Of a stretch of 64,000 nucleotides of DNA, positions 1 through 10,237 are shown in pieces. The stretch is taken from contig NZ_NERU01000002.1 of NCBI RefSeq assembly GCF_003063265.1, positions 328,601-392,600 on the forward strand, in the 5' to 3' direction. The number at the start of each line of letters is the position of its first letter. Position 1 is the first letter of the stretch. The notes under the pieces are model-generated. The model was not told the origin of the DNA, searched no databases, and saw only the letters and a list, made by a program, of their open reading frames with translations. The stretch comes from Limnohabitans sp. WS1 (GTDB taxonomy: Bacteria > Pseudomonadota > Gammaproteobacteria > Burkholderiales > Burkholderiaceae_C). A program made the position numbers and the translations under genes.

Positions 1-1
1 G

Positions 2-1429
2 CGTGAGCGCATCGAAGTGCTTCTGGACGAAGGCACCTTCGAAGAGTGGGACATGTTCGTGGAGCACCGCTGCACCGACTTCGGCATGCAGGACAACAAG
101 ATCCCCGGTGACGGCGTGGTCACCGGCTACGGCATGATCAACGGCCGCTTGGTTTTTGTGTTCAGCCAGGACTTCACGGTGTACGGCGGCGCTTTGTCGG
201 AGACGCACGCTGAGAAGATCTGCAAGATCATGGACCAGGCCATGAAGGTCGGTGCTCCGGTGATTGGCCTGAATGATTCGGGCGGTGCCCGAATTCAAGA
301 AGGCGTGGCGTCCTTGGGCGGTTATGCCGATGTGTTCCAGCGCAACGTGATGGCCAGCGGCGTGGTGCCCCAGATCAGCATGATCATGGGCCCCTCAGCA
401 GGTGGCGCGGTGTATTCGCCTGCTTTGACCGACTTCATCTTCATGGTCAAGGACACTTCTTACATGTTCGTGACAGGCCCCGAAGTGGTCAAGACCGTGA
501 CGCATGAAGAAGTTACAGCTGAAGAGTTGGGCGGCGCCCTGACACACACCACCAAAAGCGGCGTGGCCGACATGGCGTTTGAGAATGACGTGGAAGCGCT
601 GCTCATGCTGCGCCGCCTGTACAACTACTTGCCGCTCAACAACCGCGAGAAGGCACCTGTGCGCCCCAGCGGTGACCCATCGGGCCGCATGGACATGAGC
701 TTGGACACCCTCGTGCCGGAGAATCCCAACAAGGCTTATGACATGAAAGAGCTCATCGTCAAGACCGTGGACGATGGTGACTTCTTTGAGCTGCAACCCG
801 ACTACGCCAAGAACATCCTGATCGGCTTTGCCCGCATGGAAGGCCAAACCGTGGGCATCGTGGCCAACCAGCCTTTGGTCTTGGCCGGATGCTTGGACAT
901 CAAGAGCTCGATCAAGGCTGCCCGCTTTGTGCGTTTTTGCGACGCGTTCAACATCCCCGTGGTCACCTTTGTAGACGTGCCCGGCTTCATGCCAGGCACC
1001 TCTCAAGAGTACGGCGGCATCATCAAACACGGCGCGAAGTTGTTGTACGCGTATGCCGAATGCACGGTGCCCAAAATCACCGTCATCACCCGCAAAGCCT
1101 ACGGCGGTGCGTACGACGTGATGGCCTCCAAACACCTGCGTGGCGACGTGAACTTTGCCTGGCCCAACGCTGAAATCGCGGTGATGGGTGCCAAGGGTGC
1201 GGTGGAAATCATCTTCCGTGAAGACAAGGGTGACCCCGAAAAGCTGGCCGCCAAAGAAGCCGAATACAAAGCCCGTTTTGCCAACCCCTTTGTGGCAGGT
1301 GCTCGCGGCTTCATCGACGACGTGATCCAGCCGCACGAGACCCGCAAGCGGATTTGCCGTTCTTTGGTCATGCGCAAGGACAAAAAGATCGAGAACCCCT
1401 GGCGCAAGCACGGGAACATTCCGCTTTGA
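2..1429 (+). CDS. pccB: Propionyl-CoA carboxylase beta subunit (carboxyltransferase), 5'-truncated by window edge
   Basis: The carboxyltransferase half of propionyl-CoA carboxylase moves CO2 from carboxybiotin to propionyl-CoA. The frame is open from base 2 ([13 protein letters not shown]), so the first few tens of residues lie outside the window; the GTG at 17 is internal. Crotonase-fold landmarks are visible: [16 protein letters not shown] in the N-terminal half and [16 protein letters not shown] plus [11 protein letters not shown] in the C-terminal half. The C-terminus [12 protein letters not shown] is typical of the family. The biotin-carrying alpha subunit follows 81 bp downstream, so the two are probably co-transcribed. 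A related acyl-CoA substrate cannot be excluded. Confidence 0.93.
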   Translation, partial: RERIEVLLDEGTFEEWDMFVEHRCTDFGMQDNKIPGDGVVTGYGMINGRLVFVFSQDFTVYGGALSETHAEKICKIMDQAMKVGAPVIGLNDSGGARIQEGVASLGGYADVFQRNVMASGVVPQISMIMGPSAGGAVYSPALTDFIFMVKDTSYMFVTGPEVVKTVTHEEVTAEELGGALTHTTKSGVADMAFENDVEALLMLRRLYNYLPLNNREKAPVRPSGDPSGRMDMSLDTLVPENPNKAYDMKELIVKTVDDGDFFELQPDYAKNILIGFARMEGQTVGIVANQPLVLAGCLDIKSSIKAARFVRFCDAFNIPVVTFVDVPGFMPGTSQEYGGIIKHGAKLLYAYAECTVPKITVITRKAYGGAYDVMASKHLRGDVNFAWPNAEIAVMGAKGAVEIIFREDKGDPEKLAAKEAEYKARFANPFVAGARGFIDDVIQPHETRKRICRSLVMRKDKKIENPWRKHGNIPL

Positions 1430-1469
1430 TCGGCACCCCGTTATGGCGGACTTGATTCGCCAGCCATGG

Positions 1470-1490
1470 ATCCCGGGTCAAGCCCGGGAT
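1470..1490. repeat. REP-like GC-rich palindrome between pccB and pccA
   Basis: An 8-bp perfect inverted repeat, ATCCCGGG (1470-1477) and CCCGGGAT (1483-1490), has a 5-nt TCAAG loop. It sits in the 81-bp gap between the two carboxylase genes. There is no T-run, so it is not a standard terminator. It could act as an mRNA-stabilising hairpin or be a dispersed repeat. Confidence 0.5.
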
Positions 1491-1510
1491 GACAGATAAA
1501 AGGATTCCAT

Positions 1511-3559
1511 ATGTTCAAGAAAATTTTGATTGCCAACCGCGGCGAAATCGCCTGCCGCGTCATCGCCACCGCCCACAAAATGGGCATCCAAACCGTGGCC
1601 GTTTATTCCGAAGCCGACAAAGAAGCCCGCCATGTGCAACTGGCCGACGAGGCTGTGTTGATTGGCCCAGCCGCGTCGCGCGAGTCGTATTTGGTCGCTG
1701 ACAAAATCATCGCCGCCGCCAAGGCCACTGGCGCACAAGCGATCCACCCCGGCTATGGTTTCCTGAGCGAGAACGCCGAGTTCTCCAAGCGCTGCGAAGA
1801 CGAGGGCATTGCCTTCATCGGCCCACGTCACTTTTCGATTGCCGCCATGGGCGACAAAATCGAATCCAAAAAGCTGGCGGGTGCTGCGGGCGTGAACTGC
1901 ATTCCCGGCGTGAACGATGCGATTGAGACCGCCGAAAAAGCGGTTGAGATCGCCAAGGGCATTGGCTACCCCGTCATGATCAAAGCCTCCGCTGGCGGCG
2001 GTGGCAAAGGCCTGCGTGTGGCCTTCAACGACAAAGAAGCTTTTGAAGGCTTTACGTCGTGCCGCAACGAAGCACGCAACAGCTTTGGTGATGACCGTGT
2101 GTTCATCGAAAAGTTTGTCGAAGAACCCCGCCACATCGAAATCCAGGTGTTGGGCGACAGCCACGGCAACGTGGTGTACCTGAACGAGCGCGAGTGCTCG
2201 ATCCAGCGCCGCCACCAAAAAGTCATCGAAGAGGCACCGTCGCCTTTCATCTCTGAAGCCACCCGCAAAGCCATGGGCGAGCAAGCCGTGCAACTGGCCA
2301 AGGCGGTGAAATACCAGTCGGCCGGTACGGTGGAGTTTGTGGTCGGCAAGGACCAGAGCTTTTACTTCTTGGAGATGAACACCCGTTTGCAGGTGGAGCA
2401 CCCCGTCACCGAAGCCATCACCGGGCTCGATTTGGTCGAGATGATGATCCGCGTGGCGGCTGGCGAGAAATTGCCAATCGAGCAAAAAGACGTGCAACGC
2501 AATGGTTGGTCCATCGAGTGCCGCATCAACGCCGAAGACCCGTTTCGCAACTTTTTGCCCTCCACCGGCCGACTGGTGCGTTTCCAGACGCCCCGCCAAA
2601 CCATGTTCCAAGGCAACACCACCGACCTGTATGGCGTGCGCGTGGACACGGGTGTGCAAGACGGTGGCGAGATCCCGATGTTTTATGACTCGATGATCGC
2701 CAAGCTGATCGTGCACGGCAAGGACCGCAACGACGCCATTGCCAAGATGCGCGAAGCCTTGAATGGTTTTGTCATTCGCGGCATCAGCTCCAACATCCCT
2801 TTCCAGGCCGCTTTGCTGGCGCACCCGCGTTTTGTGTCGGGCGACTTCAACACCGGCTTCATTGCCGAGCAGTACAGCCAGGGCTTCCGCGCCGAAGACG
2901 TGCCGCACGACGACCACGACTTTTTGGCGGCCTTGGCGGCTTTTGTGCGACGCAAGTCGCGTGAGCGTGCCGCCAACCTGAGTGGACAGCTGCCAGGTTA
3001 CGACGTCAAAGTGGGTCAAGACTATGCCGTGGTGGAACTGGGCAAAGCAGGCCAGAACCGCTATGTGCCCGTGCATGTGGCCGAATTTTCAGGCAAACAC
3101 GGTGAAGCGCACATCACGGTCAATGGCAAAACCTATGCCATCGCCAGCAACTCACGCTTGAACGACATCCGCATCGAAGGCACTTGCAATGGCCAACCGT
3201 TCACGGCACAAATTGAACGCGGCACCTTGAAGAACCCGCTGGCCCTGCAAGTGCAACACAACGGCACCCGCATCGAAGCGTTGGTGATGTCGCCCCGCAT
3301 GGCCGAGCTGCACAAGCTCATGCCTTACAAAGCGCCACCGGATTTGAGCCGTTTTGTGTTGTCGCCCATGCCCGGTCTGTTGGTGGACGTATCGGTGCAG
3401 CCGGGTCAGAAAGTTCAGGCGGGTGAGCGTGTGGCCGTGATCGAAGCCATGAAGATGGAAAACGTGCTGTTCGCGGCGCAAGACGGTGTGGTCAAGAAGG
3501 TGGTGGCTGCCAAAGGCGAATCGCTCACCGTGGACCAGATGATTGTGGAGTTTGAATAA
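1511..3559 (+). CDS. pccA: Propionyl/acetyl-CoA carboxylase alpha subunit (biotin carboxylase + BCCP)
   Basis: This 682-residue protein carboxylates its own biotin with ATP and bicarbonate and presents it to the beta subunit. The N-terminus KILIANRGEIACRVI is the biotin-carboxylase signature. The ATP-grasp glycine loop KASAGGGGKG lies at about residues 158-167, and the EMNTRLQVEHPVTE active-site segment follows. The biotinyl domain at the C-terminus has EAMKMEN at 645-651, making K648 the biotinylated lysine. Length is normal for a fused BC-BCCP alpha subunit. The next gene starts at the base after its stop, indicating a pccB-pccA-VOC operon. Confidence 0.95.
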   Translation: MFKKILIANRGEIACRVIATAHKMGIQTVAVYSEADKEARHVQLADEAVLIGPAASRESYLVADKIIAAAKATGAQAIHPGYGFLSENAEFSKRCEDEGIAFIGPRHFSIAAMGDKIESKKLAGAAGVNCIPGVNDAIETAEKAVEIAKGIGYPVMIKASAGGGGKGLRVAFNDKEAFEGFTSCRNEARNSFGDDRVFIEKFVEEPRHIEIQVLGDSHGNVVYLNERECSIQRRHQKVIEEAPSPFISEATRKAMGEQAVQLAKAVKYQSAGTVEFVVGKDQSFYFLEMNTRLQVEHPVTEAITGLDLVEMMIRVAAGEKLPIEQKDVQRNGWSIECRINAEDPFRNFLPSTGRLVRFQTPRQTMFQGNTTDLYGVRVDTGVQDGGEIPMFYDSMIAKLIVHGKDRNDAIAKMREALNGFVIRGISSNIPFQAALLAHPRFVSGDFNTGFIAEQYSQGFRAEDVPHDDHDFLAALAAFVRRKSRERAANLSGQLPGYDVKVGQDYAVVELGKAGQNRYVPVHVAEFSGKHGEAHITVNGKTYAIASNSRLNDIRIEGTCNGQPFTAQIERGTLKNPLALQVQHNGTRIEALVMSPRMAELHKLMPYKAPPDLSRFVLSPMPGLLVDVSVQPGQKVQAGERVAVIEAMKMENVLFAAQDGVVKKVVAAKGESLTVDQMIVEFE

Positions 3560-4042
3560 ATGACGCGCCCTTTCAAAGTGCTGGGCGTCCAGCAAATCGC
3601 CATCGGCGGGCCTGACAAGACCCGCCTGCAAAAACTCTGGGTCGACATGTTCGGTCTGGAAGTGACGGGCACCTACAAAAGTGAACGCGAGAACGTGGAC
3701 GAAGACATCTGCGCCATCGGCACCGGCCCCTTCAAGGTTGAGGTCGATTTGATGCAGCCGCTGGACCCCGAGAAAAAGCCTGCCGTGCACAGCACCCCCC
3801 TGAACCACATCGGCTTGTGGATTGACGACCTGCCGGTGGCGGTCGAGTGGCTTACGGCCCAAGGTGTGCGTTTTGCGCCCGGTGGAATCCGCAAAGGTGC
3901 AGCCGGTTTTGACATCACGTTTTTACACCCCAAAGCGAATGAAGAGTTCCCGATTGGCGGGGAGGGCGTGTTGATCGAGTTGGTGCAGGCTCCGCCCGAG
4001 GTGGTCAAGGCGTTTGCAGCTTTGGCTGCCAACGCACATTGA
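3560..4042 (+). CDS. VOC-family protein, methylmalonyl-CoA epimerase-like
   Basis: This 160-residue vicinal-oxygen-chelate protein starts immediately after the pccA stop (TAA-ATG). Two beta-alpha-beta-beta-beta halves are apparent. Candidate metal ligands are in [18 protein letters not shown] and VLIELVQAP. Because propionyl-CoA carboxylase yields methylmalonyl-CoA, an epimerase linking the two stereoisomers is the likely role. That rests on context and fold only, and a glyoxalase-type lyase is possible. A mutase gene is not visible in the window. Confidence 0.7.
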   Translation: MTRPFKVLGVQQIAIGGPDKTRLQKLWVDMFGLEVTGTYKSERENVDEDICAIGTGPFKVEVDLMQPLDPEKKPAVHSTPLNHIGLWIDDLPVAVEWLTAQGVRFAPGGIRKGAAGFDITFLHPKANEEFPIGGEGVLIELVQAPPEVVKAFAALAANAH

Positions 4043-4154
4043 GTTGATTCGGACCATCAGGTCCGATTGAAAACCTGTCTCGCCTGAAGCCTGCGACCTA
4101 CAACAGACTGTCTCGCAGGTCGGTGTCGGTGGCTTTAGTCCCGACATGCGCTTC

Positions 4155-4188
4155 AAAAGCCCGTCAAGCTCCCGCTTGGCGGGCTTTT
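4155..4188. terminator. Bidirectional terminator between convergent VOC gene and rnfB-like gene
   Basis: A 15-bp stem (4155-4169 pairing with 4174-4188, one T.G wobble) has a 4-nt loop. AAAA at one foot and TTTT at the other make it usable in both directions. It overlaps the stop codon of the leftward rnfB-like gene and lies 112 bp after the VOC stop. A second small hairpin, TCGGACC/GGTCCGA at 4049-4066, precedes it. Confidence 0.7.
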
Positions 4189-4853
4189 GCTTTGGCGAGT
4201 GCCGCCTCGATGATGGCGCGTTTGCGGTCCAATTCGGGCGCGTTGTCTGTGCCCTTGGTATGTCCGGCCAAATCGGCCAGTTTGTGTTCGGCCTTGGCTT
4301 GTAATTGCTTGTGGTGTGCGGCTTCTTCACGAACCCGGCGTCGTTGGCGAGATTCAAAACGTGTGCGGGATGTGTCGGCTTGCTCGGCGGACCAAGCGGC
4401 CCAGCCAGTATCTGCGCCCGTCACATTCTCCAGTGCGATGCAGTCCACCGGGCACACCGGGATGCACAGCTCGCAGCCCGTGCACCAAGGCTCGATCACG
4501 GTGTGCATCAACTTGTTGGCCCCCAAAATCGCATCGGTCGGGCAAGCCTTGATGCACAAGGTGCAGCCGATGCACCAGGCTTCGTCGATGATGGCCACAT
4601 GCCGAGGGCCTTCGGTGCCGTGATCGGGGTTGAGGGGCAAGCTGGGTAAACCCGTCAGTGCAGACAGCCGTTCGATGCCCTCTTGCCCTCCGGGCGGGCA
4701 CTGGTTGATGGCCGCTTGTCCCTCGGCCATGGCCCGCGCATAACTGGCACAGTCTGGAAAGCCACAACGCGTGCACTGCGTTTGGGGCAAGGCATCGCTC
4801 AGCAATAAGAAAAGCGCCTGGGTCTCAGGCGCTGTTCGGTTTAAGTGGGGCAT
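4164..4853 (-). CDS. rsxB: RnfB/RsxB-type ferredoxin with two 4Fe-4S clusters
   Basis: This 229-residue iron-sulfur protein resembles the B subunit of Rnf/Rsx electron-transport complexes. The N-terminal Fe-S region has [10 protein letters not shown] plus a later Cys. Two ferredoxin motifs follow, [12 protein letters not shown] and [12 protein letters not shown], each binding a 4Fe-4S cluster. The usual N-terminal membrane anchor is absent, and the C-terminus is a charged Lys/Ala/Arg helix. No other rnf genes are nearby, so it may act as a stand-alone electron carrier, as is common in Burkholderiales; this is inference. The gene ends inside a bidirectional terminator. Confidence 0.82.
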   Translation of the reverse strand: MPHLNRTAPETQALFLLLSDALPQTQCTRCGFPDCASYARAMAEGQAAINQCPPGGQEGIERLSALTGLPSLPLNPDHGTEGPRHVAIIDEAWCIGCTLCIKACPTDAILGANKLMHTVIEPWCTGCELCIPVCPVDCIALENVTGADTGWAAWSAEQADTSRTRFESRQRRRVREEAAHHKQLQAKAEHKLADLAGHTKGTDNAPELDRKRAIIEAALAKAKARQAGA

Positions 4854-4858
4854 GGGCC

Positions 4859-6517
4859 TCAGGCTTTGCTTGAAGGGTCAACCCAAGTGGTTTTGACCGA
4901 AGTGCTGGCAGCCGACTTGCCAGATGTCTTGCTCAGCGGAGCCGATGCCGATTTGGCAGGTGATTTTGCAGCTGTTTTTGCCGAAGCTTTGGCTGCAGGC
5001 TTGCTGGCCACTGAGGGGGCTGATGGGGTCACCGCAGGTTTTGCCTTGACCACGGTTGACTTAGGGGCTGCGGGCTTGGCTGCCGATTTGGCAGCAGGCT
5101 TGGCTGGCGAGACGAGGGTCGCATTGGATGCGCCAACGTTGGTGGGTGCGCTGGCTTGCGCCACTGCAAGCGGCGGGGTGTCCGCTTGAGCCAGGGCTTC
5201 GGGAGCCACGGGGGCGGGTGAAGCGGTGACCGCAGCGGTTTTGACCGCTGTTTGCGGTGCATGGCTCGAAATGAACTTGACCAGCTCTGGATAAACAATG
5301 TCGCGCCAACGGCGGCCACTGAAGATGCCGTAATGCCCAGCGCCGGGCACTTCAAGGTGCTGACGCTCGCTAGCGGGCACGCCGCTGCACAGGTCTTGTG
5401 CTGCACGCGTCTGGCCTGAGCCCGAGATGTCGTCGAGCTCACCTTCAACGGTCATCAGGGCCGTGCCCTTGATGTCTTGGGGGCGAACGCGTTCAACTTT
5501 GCCATCGACGCCTTTGACGTCCCAAGTGCCGTTGACCAGTTTGAAGTCCTGGAACACGGTGGCGATGGTCTCAAGGTAGTAATCGGCATCCATGTCGAGC
5601 ACCGCGTTGTACTCGTCGTAGAACTTGCGGTGTGCTTCGGTGCTGGCGTCGTCGCCTTTGATCAGGTCTTTGAAATAGTCGTAATGGCTGGTGGCGTGGC
5701 GGTCGGGGTTCATGGCCACAAAACCGGTGTATTGCAAAAAGCCGGGGTACACACGGCGACCCGCACCCGGGAAGTTGGCAGGCACACGGTAAATCACGTT
5801 GTTCTCGAACCACTCAAAACTCTTGTTGGTGGCCAAGTTGTTCACCGATGTGGGTGATTTGCGTGCGTCGATGGGGCCGCCCATCATGGTCATGGTCAGT
5901 GGGGTTTTTTCGCCACGGCTGGCCATGAGAGAGACGGCGGCCATGACGGGCACCGTGGGCTGGCAGACGCTCACGATGTGGCAATTGCCATAAATGGATT
6001 GCAGGTGACGAATGAATTCCTGCACGTAGTTGATGTAGTCGTCCAGGTGGAACTCACCATCGGACAGAGGGACCAAACGTGCGTTTTTCCAGTCGGTGAT
6101 GTAGACCTTGTGGTCTTGCAACATGGTTTTGACGGTGTCACGCAGCAGCGTGGCGTAGTGACCCGACAACGGTGCCACGATCAGCACCGCTGGTTGGGCC
6201 TTGAGCTGGGTCAATGTGGCCGCGTCGTCAGAAAAGCGCTTGAAACGGCGCAATTCACAAAAGGGTTTGTCGATTTCGATGCGCTCGTGGATGGCCACAT
6301 CGACACGGTTGACCTTGACGGTCCTGATGCCAAATTCTGGTTTTTCGTAATCTTTGCCCAGCCGATGCATGAGCGCATAGCCTGCCGATGTGCGCTGAGC
6401 CATAGGCGTTTGCGACATGGGGTTCAAGGGGTTGCTGAACAACTTGGCAGCAGCTTGGGCCAGATCGGAAAAAGGCTCCATGATCGAGCGTTGTGTTTCA
6501 AAAATCTGGTAAAGCAT
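4859..6517 (-). CDS. phaZ: Intracellular polyhydroxyalkanoate depolymerase with Ala/Lys/Pro-rich tail
   Basis: A 552-residue alpha/beta hydrolase of the intracellular PHA depolymerase family, which mobilises stored polyhydroxybutyrate. The nucleophile elbow reads [11 protein letters not shown], so C185 replaces the usual serine, as in PhaZ1-type enzymes. A C-terminal segment with [14 protein letters not shown] supplies the expected His. ATG at 6517 is chosen because AAGGGAA lies just upstream; the ATG-like start further out has no ribosome site. From about residue 470 the chain becomes a low-complexity tail with many PAAK/AAKS repeats, like histone H1 or PhaF-type DNA-binding tails. The tail is unusual for the catalytic enzyme. 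Confidence 0.87.
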   Translation of the reverse strand: MLYQIFETQRSIMEPFSDLAQAAAKLFSNPLNPMSQTPMAQRTSAGYALMHRLGKDYEKPEFGIRTVKVNRVDVAIHERIEIDKPFCELRRFKRFSDDAATLTQLKAQPAVLIVAPLSGHYATLLRDTVKTMLQDHKVYITDWKNARLVPLSDGEFHLDDYINYVQEFIRHLQSIYGNCHIVSVCQPTVPVMAAVSLMASRGEKTPLTMTMMGGPIDARKSPTSVNNLATNKSFEWFENNVIYRVPANFPGAGRRVYPGFLQYTGFVAMNPDRHATSHYDYFKDLIKGDDASTEAHRKFYDEYNAVLDMDADYYLETIATVFQDFKLVNGTWDVKGVDGKVERVRPQDIKGTALMTVEGELDDISGSGQTRAAQDLCSGVPASERQHLEVPGAGHYGIFSGRRWRDIVYPELVKFISSHAPQTAVKTAAVTASPAPVAPEALAQADTPPLAVAQASAPTNVGASNATLVSPAKPAAKSAAKPAAPKSTVVKAKPAVTPSAPSVASKPAAKASAKTAAKSPAKSASAPLSKTSGKSAASTSVKTTWVDPSSKA

Positions 6518-6554
6518 GTGACAGTTTCCCTTGAGACAAATGGTGCGGTGCAAC

Positions 6555-6607
6555 AATACTACAGGAGACTGTGCAGTATTTTTTGAGTACTCCCCCTAAT
6601 TGGGAGT
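6555..6607. promoter_or_regulatory. Two dyads upstream of phaZ, possible operators
   Basis: Two inverted repeats lie just upstream of the phaZ start. AATACT-ACAG-GAGA-CTGT-GC-AGTATT spans 6555-6580 and ACTCCC-N7-GGGAGT spans 6589-6607. Position and symmetry fit repressor sites for a storage-polymer regulator. The identity of any regulator is unknown. Confidence 0.35.
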
Positions 6608-6622
6608 CACCTTCTTGACCGA

Positions 6623-6653
6623 CCAAAAAGAAACCGCCCCGTCAGGGGCGGTT
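6623..6653 (-). terminator. Rho-independent terminator after aromatic aminotransferase
   Basis: Read leftward, a 9-bp perfect stem (AACCGCCCC / GGGGCGGTT, 6653-6645 with 6640-6632) with a TGAC loop is followed by TCTTTTT. It lies 30 bp after the stop of the aminotransferase gene and insulates it from phaZ. Confidence 0.85.
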
Positions 6654-6682
6654 GCAAGCCGAATGTCAGCTTAAAGCGGGAT

Positions 6683-7879
6683 TTAGACGACTTTGGCGAT
6701 GGCCGCGCACACGTAGTCGATGTTTTTGCTGTTGAGCGCGGCCACGCACATGCGGCCGGTGTCGGTGCCGTACACGCCAAACTCGCTGCGCAGACGCACC
6801 ATCTGGTCTTTGGTCAGGCCCGAGTAGCTGAACATGCCGATCTGGCTGGTAATGAAACTCATGTCTTGCTGAACACCCGCTGCTTTGAGGCTGTCCACCA
6901 GTTTTTGGCGCATCGCCTTGATGCGAACACGCATTTCGGCCAGTTCTTGCTCCCACTGGGCACGCAACTCAGGGTTGTTCAACACAGCCGCCACCACCGC
7001 GCCGCCGTGGATGGGTGGGTTGGAGTAGTTGGTGCGGATGGCAATTTTCAATTGCGACAGCACGCGGGATGCTTCTTCTTTGTCAGAAGCCACCACCGAC
7101 AGGGCGCCCACGCGCTCGCCGTACAGGCTGAAGCTCTTGGAGAAAGACGTGGACACAAAGATGTTGAGGCCCGCAGCCACAAACTTGCCGATCACGGCAC
7201 CGTCTTCGGCAATGCCGTGGCCAAAACCTTGGTAAGCCATGTCGAGGAAGGCCGTCAGGCTCTTGGCCTTCACCACCGCAATGACCTGGTCCCATTGGGC
7301 GTCGGTGATGTCATAACCCGTGGGGTTGTGGCAGCAAGCGTGCAGCACAACGATGGTGCCTTCGTCAGCAGCGTTCAGGCTGGCCAGCATGCCGTCGAAG
7401 TTCACGCCGCGTTTGTCGGCGTCGTAGTAGGCATAGGTGCCGACTTCAAAGCCCGCGTTCACAAAAATGGCGCGGTGGTTTTCCCAGCTGGGGTCAGAAA
7501 TCAGCACTTTCGCATTGGGGCTGACTTTCTTCAGGAAGTCGGCACCAATTTTCAGGCCGCCCGTGCCGCCGATGGCCTGCACGGTGGAGACGCGACCGGA
7601 CTTGACCACGTCAGATTCAGCACCAAACACCAGCGCCTTGACGGCGTTGTCGTAGGCCACGATGCCGTCAATCGGCAGGTAGCCACGGGCGGTGGGGGTG
7701 GCCATCATGGTTTTCTCGGCCGCTTGCACACATTGCAGCAGGGGCAGTTTGCCGTTGTCGTCGAAGTACACGCCCACGCCCAAGTTCACTTTGTTGGGGT
7801 TGGTGTCGGCGTTGTATTGCTCGTTCAGACCCAGGATCGGGTCGCGGGGGGCCATTTCGACGGCGGAAAACAGAGACAT
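6683..7879 (-). CDS. tyrB: Aromatic-amino-acid / aspartate aminotransferase (PLP class I)
   Basis: This 398-residue PLP-dependent enzyme exchanges amino groups between aromatic or dicarboxylic amino acids and 2-oxoglutarate. The Schiff-base lysine is K248 in STSFSKSFSLYGERVGAL. HNPTGYD and the SDPSWENH segment are typical of the TyrB/AspC subgroup. ATG at 7879 is followed by SLFSAVEMAPRDPILGLNE, the standard start of the family. It has its own terminator and is divergent from uvrB across about 120 bp. Substrate preference between aromatic and aspartate cannot be settled from the sequence. Confidence 0.9.
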   Translation of the reverse strand: MSLFSAVEMAPRDPILGLNEQYNADTNPNKVNLGVGVYFDDNGKLPLLQCVQAAEKTMMATPTARGYLPIDGIVAYDNAVKALVFGAESDVVKSGRVSTVQAIGGTGGLKIGADFLKKVSPNAKVLISDPSWENHRAIFVNAGFEVGTYAYYDADKRGVNFDGMLASLNAADEGTIVVLHACCHNPTGYDITDAQWDQVIAVVKAKSLTAFLDMAYQGFGHGIAEDGAVIGKFVAAGLNIFVSTSFSKSFSLYGERVGALSVVASDKEEASRVLSQLKIAIRTNYSNPPIHGGAVVAAVLNNPELRAQWEQELAEMRVRIKAMRQKLVDSLKAAGVQQDMSFITSQIGMFSYSGLTKDQMVRLRSEFGVYGTDTGRMCVAALNSKNIDYVCAAIAKVV

Positions 7880-7998
7880 GGAAAGTCCTTGGATTGTGTT
7901 CAGTGGTGGCAGAAAACCCGTTCCTCGGTTAGGCTTTCGGGTTGACCCTGATTTTAACGGCCCCCGCCGTCTGGTTTGGCCAGGCGGTCCTTACAAAG

Positions 7999-10125
7999 AT
8001 GACCACCGTGCCCGAAGCCCCCGTTGTAGAAGTTGTGTCTGATGTGGACAAGTACGCTGAGGGGAAGTTCATCAGCTACCCGGGCTCTCCGTTTGAGCTC
8101 TACCAGCCTTACCCGCCTGCAGGTGACCAGCCCGTGGCCATTGAGCAGCTGGTTGAAGGCGTCCATGACGGCGAGGTGTTCCAGACCCTGCTGGGCGTGA
8201 CCGGCTCGGGCAAGACCTTCACCATGGCCAATGTGATCGCCCAGCTGGGGCGTCCGGCCATCGTGTTCGCGCCCAACAAGACACTGGCGGCGCAGCTGTA
8301 CAGCGAGTTTCGCGAGTTTTTCCCCAAGAACGCCGTCGAGTATTTCGTTAGTTACTACGACTATTACCAGCCCGAGGCCTATGTGCCGCAGCGCGATTTG
8401 TTCATCGAAAAAGACTCGGCGATCAACGAGCACATCGAGCAGATGCGCCTGTCGTGTACCAAAAGCATCATGGAGCGGCGCGATGTGGTGATCGTGGCCA
8501 CGGTGTCGGCCATCTACGGCATTGGCGAGCCCGAGAGCTACCACCGCATGATCATGACGCTGCGCACCGGCGACAAGCTGGGGCAGCGCGACGTGATCGC
8601 CCAGCTGATCCGCATGCAGTACCAGCGCAACGACATGGAGTTTTCACGCGGCAAGTTCCGGGTGCGGGGCGACACCATCGACGTTTTCCCAGCCGAACAC
8701 TCCGAGCTGGCCATCCGCATTGAGCTGTTTGACGACGAGATCGAGAGCTTGCAGCTGTTTGACCCGCTCACCGGCCGCATACGCCAGAAGATTCCGCGCT
8801 TCACGGTCTACCCGTCCAGCCACTATGTGACGCCGCGTGACAAGGTGCTGGCGGCGGTGGAGACCATCAAGCTGGAGTTGGCCCAGCGCCTCAAAGAATT
8901 GTTGGGCATGGGCAAGCTGGTCGAAGCCCAGCGCCTGGAGCAGCGCACCCGGTTCGATTTGGAAATGTTGTCCGAAGTCGGCCACTGCAAAGGCATTGAG
9001 AACTACACCCGCCATTTGTCGGGCGCTGCCCCCGGTGACCCGCCCAGCACTCTGACCGACTACATGCCACCCGACGCGATCATGTTTCTGGACGAAAGCC
9101 ACCAGATGATCGGCCAGCTCAATGCCATGTACAACGGCGACAAGGCCCGCAAGACCACGCTGGTCGAATACGGCTTTCGCCTGCCCAGCGCGCTGGACAA
9201 CCGACCGCTCAAATTCGAAGAGTTTGAAAAACGCATGCGCCAATGCATCTTCGTCTCGGCCACTCCCGCTGATTATGAAAAGACGCATTCGGGCAAAGTG
9301 GTCGAGCAAGTCGTGCGCCCCACAGGCCTGGTGGACCCGCAGGTCGAGGTGCGTCCCGCTACGCACCAGGTGGACGACGTGCTGCAGGAAATCCGCATCC
9401 GGGTCGAAAAGCACGAACGGGTGCTGATCACCACCCTCACCAAACGCATGGCCGAGCAGCTGACCGAATATTTGAGCGACAACGGCGTGAAGGTGCGTTA
9501 CCTGCACAGCGATGTGGACACGGTGGAGCGGGTCGAGATTTTGCGAGACCTGCGCCTGGGCGCTTTTGATGTGCTGGTGGGCATCAACCTGCTGCGCGAA
9601 GGCCTGGACATTCCCGAGGTGTCGCTGGTCGCCATTTTGGATGCCGACAAAGAAGGCTTTTTGCGGGCCGAGCGCAGCCTGATCCAGACCATTGGCCGTG
9701 CGGCTCGAAACCTGAACGGCCGGGCGATTTTGTACGCCGACCGCATCACCGAGTCCATGAAAAAAGCCATGGGCGAGACTGAGCGCCGCCGCATCAAGCA
9801 ATTGGCGCACAACGAGGCCATGGGCATCACGCCCAAGAGCATTGTGAAAAAGGTGAAAGACCTGATAGACGGTGTCTACAGCGAAAAATCGGGCAAAGAG
9901 GCCGAGCGCCTGGAACAAGCGGCCATGCAAAAAGCCAAGGTCGAGGACATGAGCGAGAAAGACATCGCCCGGGCCATCAAGCAACTGGAAAAGCAGATGA
10001 TGGAGCACGCCCGCAACTTGGAGTTCGAAAAAGCCGCCCAAGTGCGGGACCAGTTGACCATTTTGAAAGAGCAGGCCTTTGGTGCAACCGGTGGCGACAA
10101 CATCGTGCCTTTGATCCGGGCCTGA
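7999..10125 (+). CDS. uvrB: Excinuclease ABC subunit B
   Basis: UvrB is the damage-verification helicase of nucleotide excision repair, loaded by UvrA and recruiting UvrC. Walker A GVTGSGKT lies near residues 66-73. The beta-hairpin [12 protein letters not shown] wedges between strands. FLDESH is the DEAD-like box, and motif VI is QTIGRAARN. The C-terminal UVR domain ([20 protein letters not shown]) contacts UvrC. ATG at 7999 gives 708 residues, close to family length; an earlier in-frame start would add 19 residues unlike UvrB. No strong ribosome site is visible. Confidence 0.95.
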   Translation: MTTVPEAPVVEVVSDVDKYAEGKFISYPGSPFELYQPYPPAGDQPVAIEQLVEGVHDGEVFQTLLGVTGSGKTFTMANVIAQLGRPAIVFAPNKTLAAQLYSEFREFFPKNAVEYFVSYYDYYQPEAYVPQRDLFIEKDSAINEHIEQMRLSCTKSIMERRDVVIVATVSAIYGIGEPESYHRMIMTLRTGDKLGQRDVIAQLIRMQYQRNDMEFSRGKFRVRGDTIDVFPAEHSELAIRIELFDDEIESLQLFDPLTGRIRQKIPRFTVYPSSHYVTPRDKVLAAVETIKLELAQRLKELLGMGKLVEAQRLEQRTRFDLEMLSEVGHCKGIENYTRHLSGAAPGDPPSTLTDYMPPDAIMFLDESHQMIGQLNAMYNGDKARKTTLVEYGFRLPSALDNRPLKFEEFEKRMRQCIFVSATPADYEKTHSGKVVEQVVRPTGLVDPQVEVRPATHQVDDVLQEIRIRVEKHERVLITTLTKRMAEQLTEYLSDNGVKVRYLHSDVDTVERVEILRDLRLGAFDVLVGINLLREGLDIPEVSLVAILDADKEGFLRAERSLIQTIGRAARNLNGRAILYADRITESMKKAMGETERRRIKQLAHNEAMGITPKSIVKKVKDLIDGVYSEKSGKEAERLEQAAMQKAKVEDMSEKDIARAIKQLEKQMMEHARNLEFEKAAQVRDQLTILKEQAFGATGGDNIVPLIRA

Positions 10126-10133
10126 ATGACCCT

Positions 10134-10189
10134 ATAACCCGAGTGATTTAATCGGGATTGGGGTATACTTGACTCGTTTAGTCGGGAAC
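10134..10189 (+). promoter_or_regulatory. Two tandem IscR-type (type 1) binding sites upstream of iscR
   Basis: The right site (10165-10189) matches the 25-bp type 1 pattern: ATACTTGACT, a T-rich centre, then AGTCGGG. The left site (10134-10158) is a weaker version with ATAACCCGA and AATCGGGAT. Their starts are 31 bp apart, about three helical turns. A TATACT hexamer at 10164-10169 could be the -10. Apo/holo-IscR autorepression of the isc operon is known in E. coli, and the arrangement suggests the same here. Confidence 0.7.
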
Positions 10190-10237
10190 CTGATCAGTCA
10201 GGCTTCGACGACCTTCCCCCCACCTCAGGAGTCTGCC

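Noticed and set aside
395..1411. Long antisense frame over pccB
   Set aside because: It lies opposite a well-conserved gene, has no ribosome site and has shadow-type composition (His/Val/Gly-rich).
1478..3076. 532-codon antisense frame over pccA
   Set aside because: High-GC codon use keeps the opposite strand open; no family pattern is present.
8644..10041. 465-codon antisense frame over uvrB
   Set aside because: Shadow of uvrB, with no start signal or domain.
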